DNA of 64,000 nucleotides. Origin: Ruegeria arenilitoris. GTDB lineage: Bacteria > Pseudomonadota > Alphaproteobacteria > Rhodobacterales > Rhodobacteraceae. Both the position numbers and the translations under genes were made by a program. Below the pieces are notes generated by a model. It was given only the letters and a program-made list of their open reading frames with translations. It was not told where the DNA came from and did not search any database. Shown piece after piece: positions 7,645 through 16,192 of the stretch. The stretch is taken from the NCBI RefSeq assembly GCF_013031355.1, contig NZ_WPZO01000010.1, positions 88,989 to 152,988 of the forward strand, given 5' to 3'. The stretch's first letter is position 1, and each line of letters starts with the position of its first letter.

Positions 7645-9090
7645 ATGACTCAGGTAAGACCACTGCTCCTCGGCTATCTCGCCAGTTCGCACTCGGACAA
7701 TCTGCTCGGCCCCAACCCAATTGCCGTTAAAAATCCCGCCAATGGAAAAACCGTGGGACATGTACCGGATCTCGACGTTGGCCGCACACAGACGGTTCTT
7801 GAGAGCGCGAAACAAGCGCAAGGTGAATGGGCCGCCAAAACCGGTAAGGAACGAGCGCAGATTCTGCGCAGGTGGTTCGAACTGGTCATGGAGCATCAGA
7901 GCGAACTCGCTGAAATCCTGACTCTTGAGATGGGCAAACCCCTGTCCGAAGCGAAAGCCGAAATTGCGTATGGCGCATCCTTCATCGAATGGTTTGGGGA
8001 AGAAGCTAAAAGAATCTATGGTGACGTAATTCCAGGACACATGCCGGACAAGCGGCTGGTTGTGCTGAAACAGCCTGTTGGCCTGGTAGTTGCAATTACG
8101 CCGTGGAACTTTCCGAATGCGATGATAACCCGCAAGGTTGCGCCAGCGCTTGCCGCAGGATGCTCCGTGGTTGTGAAACCAGCCACGCTTACACCATTGT
8201 CTGCCATGGCATTGCAAGAATTGGCCTATAAAGCAGGGGTTCCTAGAGACGCTTATCAGACCATTACCGGTCGCGATACCCGTGGGTTGTCAAAGCTCTT
8301 CTGCGAAAGCCCGATTGTTTCAAAAATCTCGTTCACAGGATCTACCGAAGTCGGTCGCATTCTGATGAGCCAAAGCGCGTCGACGATCAAAAAACTCAGC
8401 CTCGAACTGGGTGGCAACGCCCCGTTCATTGTTTTTGATGACGCTGATATTGATGCAGCAGTTGACGGTGCCATCGCATCAAAGTTCCGCAATGCTGGGC
8501 AGACCTGCGTATGTGCAAATCGGATTTACGCTCAATCGGGTATTTACAATGAATTCGTCAATAAGCTGGCGGAAAAAGTTGGGAAACTCAGAGTGGGCGA
8601 TGGCCTGTCTTCGGAAACCCACATTGGGCCGTTGATTGACAACAATGCGGTGGTCAAAGTCCAGCAACACATCGATGACGCCGTCGCAAAAGGCGGGAAG
8701 ATAGTGTTAGGAGGGGGGACCACAGAATTGGGTGAAAACTACATCTCTCCCACTGTCATCTCCGAGATAACAAAAGACATGGCCGTGGCGAATGAAGAGA
8801 CATTCGGTCCTTTGGCGCCCATATTCCGCTTTGAAACAGAAGAAGACGTGATTCAACAGGCGAATGACACAGAGGTAGGACTAGCTTCATATTTTTACGC
8901 CAATGATTTGTCCCGGGTTTGGCGCGTTGCTGAGCAGATTGAAGCCGGAATTGTCGGTATCAACACAGGTTTGATTTCTACCGAAGTCGCACCGTTTGGT
9001 GGGATCAAGCAATCTGGGCAAGGCCGGGAAGGCTCCAAATATGGGATCGAGGACTATCTCGAACTAAAATACATGTGCATGTCGGTTTGA
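7645..9090 (+). CDS. NAD(P)-dependent succinate-semialdehyde dehydrogenase family protein
   Basis: This is a 481-residue aldehyde dehydrogenase. Motifs in order are the PWNFPNAMITRKVAPALAAG loop, FTGSTEVGRILM (nucleotide site), LELGGNAPFIVFDDAD with the general-base Glu, NAGQTCVCANRIY with the nucleophilic Cys, and NEETFGPLAP. The NAGQTCVCANR stretch and overall length match the SSADH (GabD) subgroup, which oxidises succinic semialdehyde to succinate. GGAG precedes the ATG. As the last gene of the rightward arm, it would feed the carbon skeleton into the TCA cycle. Other short acid semialdehydes are possible substrates. Confidence 0.9.
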   Translation: MTQVRPLLLGYLASSHSDNLLGPNPIAVKNPANGKTVGHVPDLDVGRTQTVLESAKQAQGEWAAKTGKERAQILRRWFELVMEHQSELAEILTLEMGKPLSEAKAEIAYGASFIEWFGEEAKRIYGDVIPGHMPDKRLVVLKQPVGLVVAITPWNFPNAMITRKVAPALAAGCSVVVKPATLTPLSAMALQELAYKAGVPRDAYQTITGRDTRGLSKLFCESPIVSKISFTGSTEVGRILMSQSASTIKKLSLELGGNAPFIVFDDADIDAAVDGAIASKFRNAGQTCVCANRIYAQSGIYNEFVNKLAEKVGKLRVGDGLSSETHIGPLIDNNAVVKVQQHIDDAVAKGGKIVLGGGTTELGENYISPTVISEITKDMAVANEETFGPLAPIFRFETEEDVIQQANDTEVGLASYFYANDLSRVWRVAEQIEAGIVGINTGLISTEVAPFGGIKQSGQGREGSKYGIEDYLELKYMCMSV

Positions 9091-9712
9091 TTTTCCAGGT
9101 CCACCCACACGCTCAGAGTGCACTTTGTGTACGTTCGTCCAACTAACAAGTTAGCCGATGGCTCGTACCCCCAAAAACCTGTCCATCGGCGCGCCAGTAC
9201 TTCGCCCAGATTAACAACGAAGTACTGGCGCAGAATCTAAAATACATAATTCGGTTATATGACCTAAGTGTATGTAGTTAGCGTTAATGTTGAGGAACTG
9301 TATCGCAGTTATAGCTTCTGAATGGCTTGGGTGCCCCTAAACTTGAGGCGGAAGGGCCAAAAGCGACCTACGCAAACCGTAATGATACGGGCGTAGCTAA
9401 ACGTTATCTATCATCACGCTTTCCCTAGTGTTGGGACCGTGAGTTAGCCTTAAAGCCTAGCGTTGCTGATCAAGTAAGATGGCCCAAGGGGAATGAACGA
9501 AATGGCATTGTTTTCCTTTTGCCGGACAGGTCCGATACCAACTGACCAGTCGAGCCAATCATCGAAATATGAAAAAGACTTTCAGAAGAAGTTACTTACC
9601 GTATTTTCATTAAACTAATGTAAAACGCAACGAACAAGCTCTGGATTGTAAAATCGAGCGTGTGCAGAAAGGTATCCGCGAACAAGTATCCGCGAATACC
9701 GAGTTTTTCGGA
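9091..9712. other. Gene-free stretch with a long perfect hairpin
   Basis: No frame here has convincing coding character. The notable content is the inverted repeat at 9191-9231 (separate entry) and, at 9671-9700, a short tandem copy of GTATCCGCGAA. The middle part (9240-9660) is comparatively AT-rich with scattered stops and may be decayed mobile DNA, but no known element is recognised. Confidence 0.5.
9191..9231. repeat. Perfect 14-bp inverted repeat with 13-base loop
   Basis: GCGCCAGTACTTCG (9191-9204) and its exact reverse complement (9218-9231) flank a 13-base loop. Neither strand has a T-run directly after the stem, so an intrinsic terminator is not clear. It lies 100 bases after the dehydrogenase stop. 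It could be a processed-RNA stem, a factor binding site or an element end. Confidence 0.6.
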
Positions 9713-10312
9713 TTAGTCGAAAAGTTTGTTTGCTACTTCTGCGATACGCCGACCTTGATAGCGTGCTCCGTCAAGATCGACAGAACTGGGCATGCGGCTT
9801 CCATCTCCGTCGGTGATCGTCGTTGCACCGTAGGGTGCACCACCTTTCACCTCATCAACTCCCATTTGCGCCTGAAATCCGTAGTCAAGGCCCACAATGG
9901 TCATTCCGAAATGCATCAAGTTGTGAATGAGCGACATCAGCGTGAGTTCCTGACCGCCATGCTGCGTCGCTGTGGCGACGAAAGCGCCCCCGACTTTACC
10001 ATTAAATGCACCCTTCATCCAAAGCCCGCCGGTCTGGTCAAGAAACGCAGCCATTTGCGATGGAAGGCGACCGTATCGCGTACCTGCTCCGAGGATGATT
10101 GCATCGTAATTCGGCAAATCATTTACTTCAGCGACAGGCGCCTGCTGGTCTAGTTTGAAGCCGGAAGATTGAGCAACTTCCTCAGGTACCGTCTCGGGCA
10201 CGCGTTTGATGTCTACATCAGCGCCGGCACTCCTGGCTCCTTCAGCAATGGCTTCTGCCATCTGCTCAACATGCCCATACATTGAATGATACAGAACAAG
10301 GACCTTACTCAT
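9713..10312 (-). CDS. wrbA: NAD(P)H:quinone oxidoreductase, WrbA (type IV)
   Basis: This is a 199-residue flavodoxin-like cytoplasmic enzyme that reduces quinones by two electrons. It starts [20 protein letters not shown], the FMN phosphate-binding loop. [22 protein letters not shown] and [20 protein letters not shown] are WrbA signatures around the flavin ring. ATG 10312 is supported by AAAGGAG 8 bases upstream; a TTG two codons earlier is less likely. It is apparently monocistronic, with an AT-rich promoter region upstream. Confidence 0.96.
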   Translation of the reverse strand: MSKVLVLYHSMYGHVEQMAEAIAEGARSAGADVDIKRVPETVPEEVAQSSGFKLDQQAPVAEVNDLPNYDAIILGAGTRYGRLPSQMAAFLDQTGGLWMKGAFNGKVGGAFVATATQHGGQELTLMSLIHNLMHFGMTIVGLDYGFQAQMGVDEVKGGAPYGATTITDGDGSRMPSSVDLDGARYQGRRIAEVANKLFD

Positions 10313-10632
10313 GTCCAACTCCTTTGAATTTTTTGAAAGTCGTTTGCCTTAGCGATTTTATTTGGCAACACATTATAGTTATGCTACATACCTTTTAAAA
10401 ATGTCAATATTCACAAACCCTGAACATGAATTGCGGACATTGATGTCGATGCGGGCCTATCTTTGTTGGTAAAGGTGCCCATGGAGACAGCACTGCCCTT
10501 TTTTCGTCTTGGGCTGAAATTGGAATGACGGCGTTGCGTCTAGCTTGAGAGTGGTGGTTTTCAGGGATGAAGATCTTGGGTGGTTTGAAGGAAGCGAGGA
10601 TTCCGTTCGAGTTGGGAAAGAAAGGTCGCAAC
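10313..10632 (-). promoter_or_regulatory. Upstream region of wrbA with possible promoter
   Basis: An AT-rich tract at 10340-10410 contains, on the minus strand, a perfect TTGACA (10402-10407) and a TATAAT (10372-10377). They are 24 bases apart, too far for a standard pair; CATAAC (10378-10383) at an 18-base spacing is the more plausible -10. The remainder up to the pntA fragment shows no gene. Confidence 0.3.
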
Positions 10633-11034
10633 ATGAAAATCGGCACTCCAAAAGAAATACTGGACGGTGAGGATCGAGTCGCGATGACACCCCAGTCGGC
10701 CCTTCGGTTGCAGAGAATGGGCTATCGGTGCTTGATAGAAAAAAGTGCAGGTGTAGCAGCGGGGTTTAATGATGCAGATTATGAAGCCGTAGGCGTCGAA
10801 GTAATCGAAACAGCAATTCTACTGTGGAGGTCATCGGATTTAATTGCCAAGGTACGTCAACCCGACGAGACTGAGCTCACATACCTGACCAACGGGCAAT
10901 CATTCATTTCCTTCTTCAAATCCTTCGGTCACGATGATGCAATTGAACTGGTCAAACCAATGGACGCGCGTGTGATCGCCATGGAAATGGTGCCGCGGAT
11001 AATAGGTTGCGATCCTACTCTACGCTTCGTTTGA
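10633..11034 (+). pseudogene. pntA: Truncated pntA (NAD(P) transhydrogenase alpha subunit) fragment
   Basis: The first ~122 residues of the frame match the N-terminus of PntA: MKIGTPKEILDGEDRVAMTP, then DLIAKVRQPDETEL and VIAMEMVPRI. The similarity stops at the VPRI motif and a stop follows 10 codons later, so the NAD-binding core and the membrane part are absent. The full subunit is about 370-520 residues, so this is a dead 3'-truncated copy. The break at ~11000 is followed by an insertion-sequence-like end at 11049, which may explain the truncation. Confidence 0.85.
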
Positions 11035-11350
11035 TACGACTTTCCCGAGGTTCTGTCGCAAAATCCCTCTGGCATTTGAATACCGCTCGAAACGTTCCGA
11101 CCTAAGTTGGCAAACTGTGCATAGCCAGTTCACGCCCGGTCTCTCTCTGTTTCAACTGTTTTCCAGCTGGCAGGAAAACGAATTTACCGATTCCACCAAT
11201 GCTGCGATCAAAAAGATTTGCGACACAACCAGGATAATACCGAAAGCCGTCAAGGTAATTCGCTTCCCTTACCTCCGACGCTATTCCTAAGATCATTGAT
11301 GGAACCGATACTTTCCTAGTAATTCTAAGAAGCCTTTAGTAACTTCAGTT
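11035..11350. other. Gene-free remnant DNA after the pntA break
   Basis: The stretch begins with GGTTCTGTCGCAAA (11049-11062), which resembles the terminal repeat of IS6-family elements (GGTTCTGTTGCAAA type). No transposase is recognisable; a 64-codon minus-strand frame at 11102-11296 has no known match. A decayed insertion-sequence end is a tentative reading. Confidence 0.3.
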
Positions 11351-11372
11351 GGTGGCGGTTATTCCCGCCACC
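11351..11372 (-). terminator. Terminator-like hairpin 3' of the SnoaL-like gene
   Basis: GGTGGCGG and CCGCCACC pair perfectly around a 6-base loop. The hairpin lies 9 bases beyond the stop of the minus-strand gene 11381-11965. The minus-strand side lacks a T-run, while the plus-strand side is followed by a TTTT 5 bases on, so it may act in either direction or only weakly. Confidence 0.45.
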
Positions 11373-11380
11373 ACAATTTT

Positions 11381-11965
11381 CTACTTACAAATCATACCTT
11401 CCAGGGCACCAATCTGCGCGTAGAGGTCGAAGTTGTCCCACATGACATACTCCTCTGCGATCTGACCGGCTTCCCAACGCACGAGCGTCACAACGTTGTG
11501 TTCAAACGGCTTGCCGCTGGGTTCCAGGACACGCCCATCGGGCAAGTGCATAGGGCTGTCCCAAGTTCCCTTTGTCACACTTAGGCCAGCAGTCCATTCG
11601 CCGGAGCCAAATTTAATGGGATGTTCAGGAATGGTGATGTCAGAGAAAGTCGTGAACAGCCAGTCAATCTGAGCTTCGTGGGCTGGAAACATGCCCTCAG
11701 TCAGCGAGCCATCCGGAAAGATAACTTTGACATCATGGGCATGGATTTCACCGATCGTTTCCATGTCATGCGCTGTAAATGCTTCCAGGTCCATTTTGTC
11801 ATAAAGGGCGACATTCGCGGCTTCGAGTTCTTTTTCAGCCTCGTATTCGGCCAGCTGAGCTTCCAACTCGGCGATGCGCGCTTTCAGCGCCGCCTCTTCT
11901 GCGAACGCAGGCACGGCGAACAAGGCTGTTGCTGCGAGGGTGGTCATCAATGTGGTCGGTTTCAT
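11381..11965 (-). CDS. Secreted SnoaL-like (NTF2-fold) protein
   Basis: This 194-residue protein has a signal peptide (TLMTTLAATALFAVPAFA) followed by a short charged heptad region (about residues 21-45, KARIAELEAQLAEYEAEKEL) likely to form a coiled coil. The rest is an NTF2-like ester cyclase/SnoaL fold, seen in HDVKVIFPDGSLTEG, WLFTTFSDITIPEHP and EEYVMWDNFDLYAQIG. ATG 11965 follows AAAGGAA; an upstream in-frame start at 12016 would mask the signal peptide. The active form is probably periplasmic. The substrate is unknown. Confidence 0.75.
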   Translation of the reverse strand: MKPTTLMTTLAATALFAVPAFAEEAALKARIAELEAQLAEYEAEKELEAANVALYDKMDLEAFTAHDMETIGEIHAHDVKVIFPDGSLTEGMFPAHEAQIDWLFTTFSDITIPEHPIKFGSGEWTAGLSVTKGTWDSPMHLPDGRVLEPSGKPFEHNVVTLVRWEAGQIAEEYVMWDNFDLYAQIGALEGMICK

Positions 11966-12078
11966 CAGTATTCCTTTCGGTACCTGTTTCACTGAAACAA
12001 GAATAAGACCGTCCAAAAATTGAAAGAATGATAGAAAAATGAAATATATTATTCCGCCAATCGGAATTATAACAAGCC

Positions 12079-12945
12079 TTACAGGCTTTGGGCAATCGCT
12101 TCGGCCAAGGCACGCGCAGACTGAGAAACATAGGGTTTGGGAGGGAAGATAGCATAAATCGGCAAATCAGGTGTTTTCTCATCCGCCAGGACTTGAACCA
12201 ACGCCCCGCTATCGAGGCTCTTTTGCACAACAAACTTAGGGAGCAAAGACAAACCTTGGGAGGCTATCGTCAGGTCACGCACAATCTCGCCGTCTGAAAC
12301 CGATGCCGGCCCCTCCAGCCGGGATTTGTTGCCACCAATTGGCCAAGCCGAACCGAATTGCGGGATCGTGTCGGTAAGACAAGGAAAATTCTTCAGGTCC
12401 GCAATGCTCTGCGGTGTCCCCCGCCGAGCCAGAAACTCGGGTGAGGCTGTCAAAACCAGCCTTGATTGACCAAGTTTTCTTGCGACCAAAGTACTGTCCT
12501 GCAGATCACCCACCCGGATCGCTAGGTCAAAGTGTTCAGATAGCACATTGACCAGCATGTCGGTCGTGTCGAGATGTACTTTCAGGCGCGGATAGGCGGC
12601 TAGAAATGCAGGCAATAGTGGCGCGATGACGCTACGCACTAAAACTCGCGCACCCGTAACACGGAGGGTTCCGGATAAGGATTCTGTACTGGATTCTGCA
12701 AAAGTTTTCAGCGACTGAGTATTGTCCAAAATGTCGATGCATCGTGGAAGAAACGCTTCACCCATTTCCGTCAAGGAGACGTGCCGGGTCGTTCGCACCA
12801 ACAACGGTGCGCCTGCCCAGGCTTCGAAGTCACCGATCAGTCGGGTGATACTTGGGGCCGAAATTTTCATCTTCTTTGCTGCTTTCGCCAGGCCGCCTTC
12901 TTTGGCAACCTCCACAAAAGCGCGCATCGAGTTTTGCAGATTCAT
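12079..12945 (-). CDS. LysR-family transcriptional regulator
   Basis: The 288-residue protein has an N-terminal winged helix-turn-helix (about residues 1-60) with the motif AKAAKKMKISAPSITRLIGDFE, followed by an effector-binding domain with SGTLRVTGARVLVRSVIAPLLPAFLAAYPRLKV and FDLAIRVGDLQDS. It is transcribed away from the luciferase-domain gene at 13050, the usual arrangement for a LysR protein and its target. ATG 12945 places the HTH at the normal distance from the N-terminus. Its effector is unknown. Confidence 0.93.
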   Translation of the reverse strand: MNLQNSMRAFVEVAKEGGLAKAAKKMKISAPSITRLIGDFEAWAGAPLLVRTTRHVSLTEMGEAFLPRCIDILDNTQSLKTFAESSTESLSGTLRVTGARVLVRSVIAPLLPAFLAAYPRLKVHLDTTDMLVNVLSEHFDLAIRVGDLQDSTLVARKLGQSRLVLTASPEFLARRGTPQSIADLKNFPCLTDTIPQFGSAWPIGGNKSRLEGPASVSDGEIVRDLTIASQGLSLLPKFVVQKSLDSGALVQVLADEKTPDLPIYAIFPPKPYVSQSARALAEAIAQSL

Positions 12946-13049
12946 TATTCTACTTTCCAAAACTAAGCCTTCTATTTTAACCGTGTTCTGCCAAAATGCG
13001 AAACGAAATATCAAAGGTCCAACTTCAATGCTGTGGAGAGGATCAGACG

Positions 13050-13538
13050 GTGCTGACTATTCCAAACCGAACGGGGCCCAAGCCCAAAACCGGAGCGCAA
13101 CCGCCTCATTTACAGTTTTCAGATCAGAGCCCCGGCGACATCTATGATGCTCTAAACAAATGGGCGTTCGAGACGTTCGATCTCGTTCGGGAAGAACGTT
13201 CGCGGATATCTCTTCCGTCGTCACGCGCCCTGTGGCTGGATGAATCCGTGCCAGCGTCTCAAAACGCCTTCATGTTTCCCCGTGGCGGTCGCGAGTTTGC
13301 GCACACGCATGCGGACGGTTCGCTCCACCTCGTTCTTTCCGAAGCAGACGAAAAGACTGTGCTCGAGGCTGGATGGGGCGAACTGCACCCTCTGCATGAC
13401 CGCGGAATCAAGGAGATCATGGTTTACGCACCCCGCAATGCGGCGGACCTAGAAGTCGTGAAGATGATTATTCAGGCCTCTTATGAGCATGCGGTTGCAT
13501 CAGGGGTAAACCGGCACAGCCGCAGCCATCATCACTGA
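13050..13538 (+). CDS. Luciferase-domain (DUF5519-like) protein
   Basis: This is a 162-residue protein of the small 'luciferase domain' family of unknown function. Typical stretches are LTIPNRTGPKPKTGAQPPH at the start, FMFPRGGREFAHTHADGSLH, WGELHPLHDRG and IKEIMVYAPRNAADLEVV. A GTG at 13050 preceded by GGAGAGGA is preferred; an ATG at 12996 in the same frame would add 18 atypical residues. The C-terminus is rich in His (HSRSHHH). It is divergent from the LysR gene and 15 bases ahead of the broken FMN reductase, so the two were once a LysR-controlled operon. Confidence 0.75.
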   Translation: MLTIPNRTGPKPKTGAQPPHLQFSDQSPGDIYDALNKWAFETFDLVREERSRISLPSSRALWLDESVPASQNAFMFPRGGREFAHTHADGSLHLVLSEADEKTVLEAGWGELHPLHDRGIKEIMVYAPRNAADLEVVKMIIQASYEHAVASGVNRHSRSHHH

Positions 13539-13553
13539 GAATTGGAGAGGAAG

Positions 13554-13975
13554 ATGAAGCAAGTACTTTTTTGTAGGCGGCGCTTGTAAGGCATCTATCA
13601 ACAAAATGCTAGCCGCTGAAAGTGCCAAGTCCATCGATACGGCAGGTGGAAGAGCGACATTCATTGATCTCGCCGACTACCCTGCGGCCGTCTACAACGG
13701 AGACAATGAAGAAGCCGTTGACCTGCTGGAAACGATGCGCGCACTCAAAGCTGCATTCAACGCGCATGACGCTTTGCTTATCGCGATCCCGGAATACAAC
13801 AGATCCATTCCGCTCTCTTGGTGAATGCCTTTCTTTGGATGTCCCGCCCGAAAGGTGAGGATGCCGCGAGCGCCGCATTCAGGGGAAAGCCGGTGGGGAT
13901 CATGCAGCTTCTCCAGGCGGGCTCGGAAGTATACGCGTGATCCCAAGGCCAAGGGACTACATGGCTGTTGACTCA
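13554..13975 (+). pseudogene. NADPH-dependent FMN reductase pseudogene (three frameshifts, 3' truncated)
   Basis: Read across frames, the sequence gives a clear NADPH-dependent FMN reductase: KQVL, VGGACKASINKMLAAESAKS, AAFNAHDALLIAIPEYN, VNAFLWMSRPKGEDAASAAF and SPGGLGSIRVIPRPRDYMA. The frame is broken in the T6 run near 13566-13571 (one extra T), near 13815 (a base lost in the CCGCTCTC stretch) and near 13905 (CATGCAGCTTC). It stops matching at about 13972, right before the IS30 remnant, so that insertion probably removed the 3' end. It retains a good ribosome site (GGAGAGGAAG). Confidence 0.85.
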
Positions 13976-13997
13976 AGGGGCGTTGCGACGGGTTCCG

Positions 13998-15067
13998 CTA
14001 TCTCAGTTTCATTATCTCTTCTCCAAATGCTTCAGTTGGAGTTCGCCACCCAAGGCACCTTCTTGGGGTTCCGTTCTGGCGGTCGCAAATCGCCTTCATA
14101 CTGCGATATGAGAGCGCCGCCACGGGCGTGTCCCGTGGCGGGTATCTCCGAGCGCGTTTGTTCAGGTTTTCGACCGATCCTTTCTGCCACGCTTTGCCCG
14201 GTAGGCGCCTGCGCAACAGACTGCCGAGAGGGGCGCTTGCGGATCACAGAACCAAGACGTCGTGCCGATCTCTGTTTCCAATCTGCGCCAACTGGAAAAC
14301 TCGATGCCACGGGCGAAAGTGATTGAACCGCGCGTTGGCCGGGGCAGGGGTTCCAGAATACTCATCAAACGGTTCATTCGGTGCGTAGAACTGCGGTCAT
14401 TGTTGCGGAGCAGAAAAGCGTTTAGGGTCTTGCGTTCAACCAGCGAGGCCACGTTGGCCTTGCCGTGCTCCCTGCGAAAGACCATCAGATCGCCGTCCCA
14501 TTCACCGAATGTGGCGCGATCTTTCACGCAGTCAGGCTGTTCATGAATTGAGCGATCCGGCGGGAAAACAAGGCCTCTGGGCCGTCTGGCATAACGTGGT
14601 TTTTTCTGCTTCCGCCGATCCGGCAGATACCTGGCCAACGCCTCGGATAGACCTTCGCTGCTGTAGACATAAGCATAGATTGTCTAGTGGCTCACCGTCA
14701 CAGATTGGCCTTCGAAGCGTAGGCGCTCGGCAATCTGTTCCGGGGACCAGCCTTCATTGAGCCGGGAAATCACGGCATCTCTCAATTCGGGCAACTGGAC
14801 CAGTTTGCGACGGCGGGCACGACGGAGAACTGCGCAGCGGTGAGCATTCACACCATAGTATCCGTTCAAGTGCGGCAGTTCTTCATCAGAAAACTTGTTG
14901 CGTTTGATCTCGCGATACACACTTGAGCGATGCCGTCCGATCTCCGTAGCTATCTTGCTGACAGGTAACTTCGCATTCAACATATCTTCGATTGCGCGCC
15001 GTTCGCGCAGATCCAGTTCTGTGCGGGTCAATTTCCGTTCTCCTTGCTTATCAGCAAGATAGGGCAT
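13998..15067 (-). mobile_element. Decayed IS30-family insertion element (transposase with nonsense and frameshift)
   Basis: An IS30 transposase is readable in pieces on the minus strand. The N-terminal HTH part (15067-14684) has VSKIATEIGRHRSSVYREIK and EGWSPEQIAERLRFEGQSVTVSH. A TAG then replaces the Glu of the usual SHETIY motif. The catalytic part follows in the same frame (to ~14240), with ATFGEWDGDLMVF and RGIEFSSWRRLETEIGTTSW. A frameshift leads to the C-terminal piece (14216-13998) with KGSVENLNKRARRYPPRDTP. It cannot make an intact transposase. The outer region at 15068-15110 shares sequence with the 36.8-37.0 kb remnant. Confidence 0.88.
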
Positions 15068-15209
15068 TTGTCGCGAGCCAGTTTAGAATGTACCCCGCCA
15101 CAAACTGTGACACAGATAAGCTAAATTATGTACAATTGACCAAAAAGCGTTTGAAAGCAGCGTATAGGGGTGGCAAGTCAGAAGTTCGTGATTTTTTCGC
15201 TGGCAGTCA

Positions 15210-15638
15210 TTAACTTGAAATATCTCCATCTTCGCCACTCCCCCCTCGTGTGCCGTCGCGACCCAGACTGGTAACAATAGGATTACTCTGATCGCTAGGT
15301 TCAGCGTAGATATAGGCGCGGCCCCAAGGGTCGATCAGGCCATCTTCACTGTCCAGATAGGGCCCCGACCAGGTTGGGTCACCGGGAGGAGCGTTTACGA
15401 GAACGGTCAGGCTTTCAGAGTTTGTCGGATAGCGACCCGTATCAATGTAGAAGAGCTGCAATGCGTTGCCGATCTGTTGGACTTGCAGCTTGGCCGTCTC
15501 AGACTTGGCACGGCCCAAATACCCGATCAGCCTAGGGCCAGCTACCGCAGCGATCATGGCGATAATGGACAGTACAATGAGCACTTCCAGAATAGTGACG
15601 CCACTGCGTGCATTCCACTCATGAGCCCTGCGTTTCAC
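15210..15638 (-). CDS. gspG: Type II secretion major pseudopilin GspG
   Basis: This is a 142-residue pseudopilin. The prepilin cleavage motif is SG|VTILEVLIVLSIIAMIAAV with the conserved Glu at +5 and Val rather than Phe at +1, followed by RLIGYLGRAKSETAKLQ and the GspG C-terminal signature GRYPTNSE, WSGPYLDSEDGLIDPWGR. GspG builds the pseudopilus in the inner membrane and periplasm. GTG 15638 is chosen because GGAGG lies 9 bases upstream. It overlaps the stop of gspO (GTGA). It is transcribed leftward, apart from the main gsp operon at 30-37 kb. Confidence 0.95.
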   Translation of the reverse strand: MKRRAHEWNARSGVTILEVLIVLSIIAMIAAVAGPRLIGYLGRAKSETAKLQVQQIGNALQLFYIDTGRYPTNSESLTVLVNAPPGDPTWSGPYLDSEDGLIDPWGRAYIYAEPSDQSNPIVTSLGRDGTRGGSGEDGDISS

Positions 15639-16165
15639 GTATTGCCTCCAAGCAACCAAACACCCCATGCAGAGAGACAAAGAAACGGTCCGAATGCAAC
15701 CTTTGATTGACCAATTTCCGTAAGTGATGTCGAACGCACAACAGCCAGAAGGCTTAGCGCCCCAAGCCCGGAAAGAGCTGCGGTCAGAACTACGTAGATC
15801 GTTCCATAGGCCCCGCACCAGAGGCCGATACCTGCCATGAGTTTAACATCACCAAAGCCCAGCCCGTGAACGCCACGTGTTTTTAGGTAAAGCTCGGCAA
15901 CAGTCCAGAACAGCAGCGGCCAAAGAATTCCCCCAAATATTCGGTCTATTAGCATGAATTCTGAACTGCCATACAGAGCCAGCGCACCAGACAGTACCAA
16001 TGACAGGGCTGCCAGATCAGAGATTTCAAACGTCAGGAAATCCCAAACGCTGATCCAGATCAGCAAAACGGCCAGTGGAATTGCAAGCCAGTTCGAGGGC
16101 ATTGATATGGCGGCAAGCAAGCCGTAAACCAGAAGATGAATGAGGACGAGCCTGAACGTTTGCAT
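15635..16165 (-). CDS. gspO: Type IV prepilin peptidase GspO (short, peptidase domain only)
   Basis: This 176-residue A24-family aspartyl protease of the inner membrane has six or so hydrophobic segments. The two catalytic Asp are in SVWDFLTFEISD and GLGFGDVKLMAG. The N-terminal methyltransferase domain and its Cys-rich zinc motif, present in the ~270-290 residue PilD/GspO of gammaproteobacteria, are absent, as in many alphaproteobacteria. It would process GspG, H, I, J and K of this locus. It overlaps gspG and diverges from gspK, 27 bases apart. Confidence 0.93.
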   Translation of the reverse strand: MQTFRLVLIHLLVYGLLAAISMPSNWLAIPLAVLLIWISVWDFLTFEISDLAALSLVLSGALALYGSSEFMLIDRIFGGILWPLLFWTVAELYLKTRGVHGLGFGDVKLMAGIGLWCGAYGTIYVVLTAALSGLGALSLLAVVRSTSLTEIGQSKVAFGPFLCLSAWGVWLLGGNT

Positions 16166-16192
16166 ATCCAAAGCTGATAGGGAGTCACGTTG

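Noticed and set aside
9662..10153. Plus-strand frame of 163 codons
   Set aside because: It lies opposite wrbA, whose protein match is certain.
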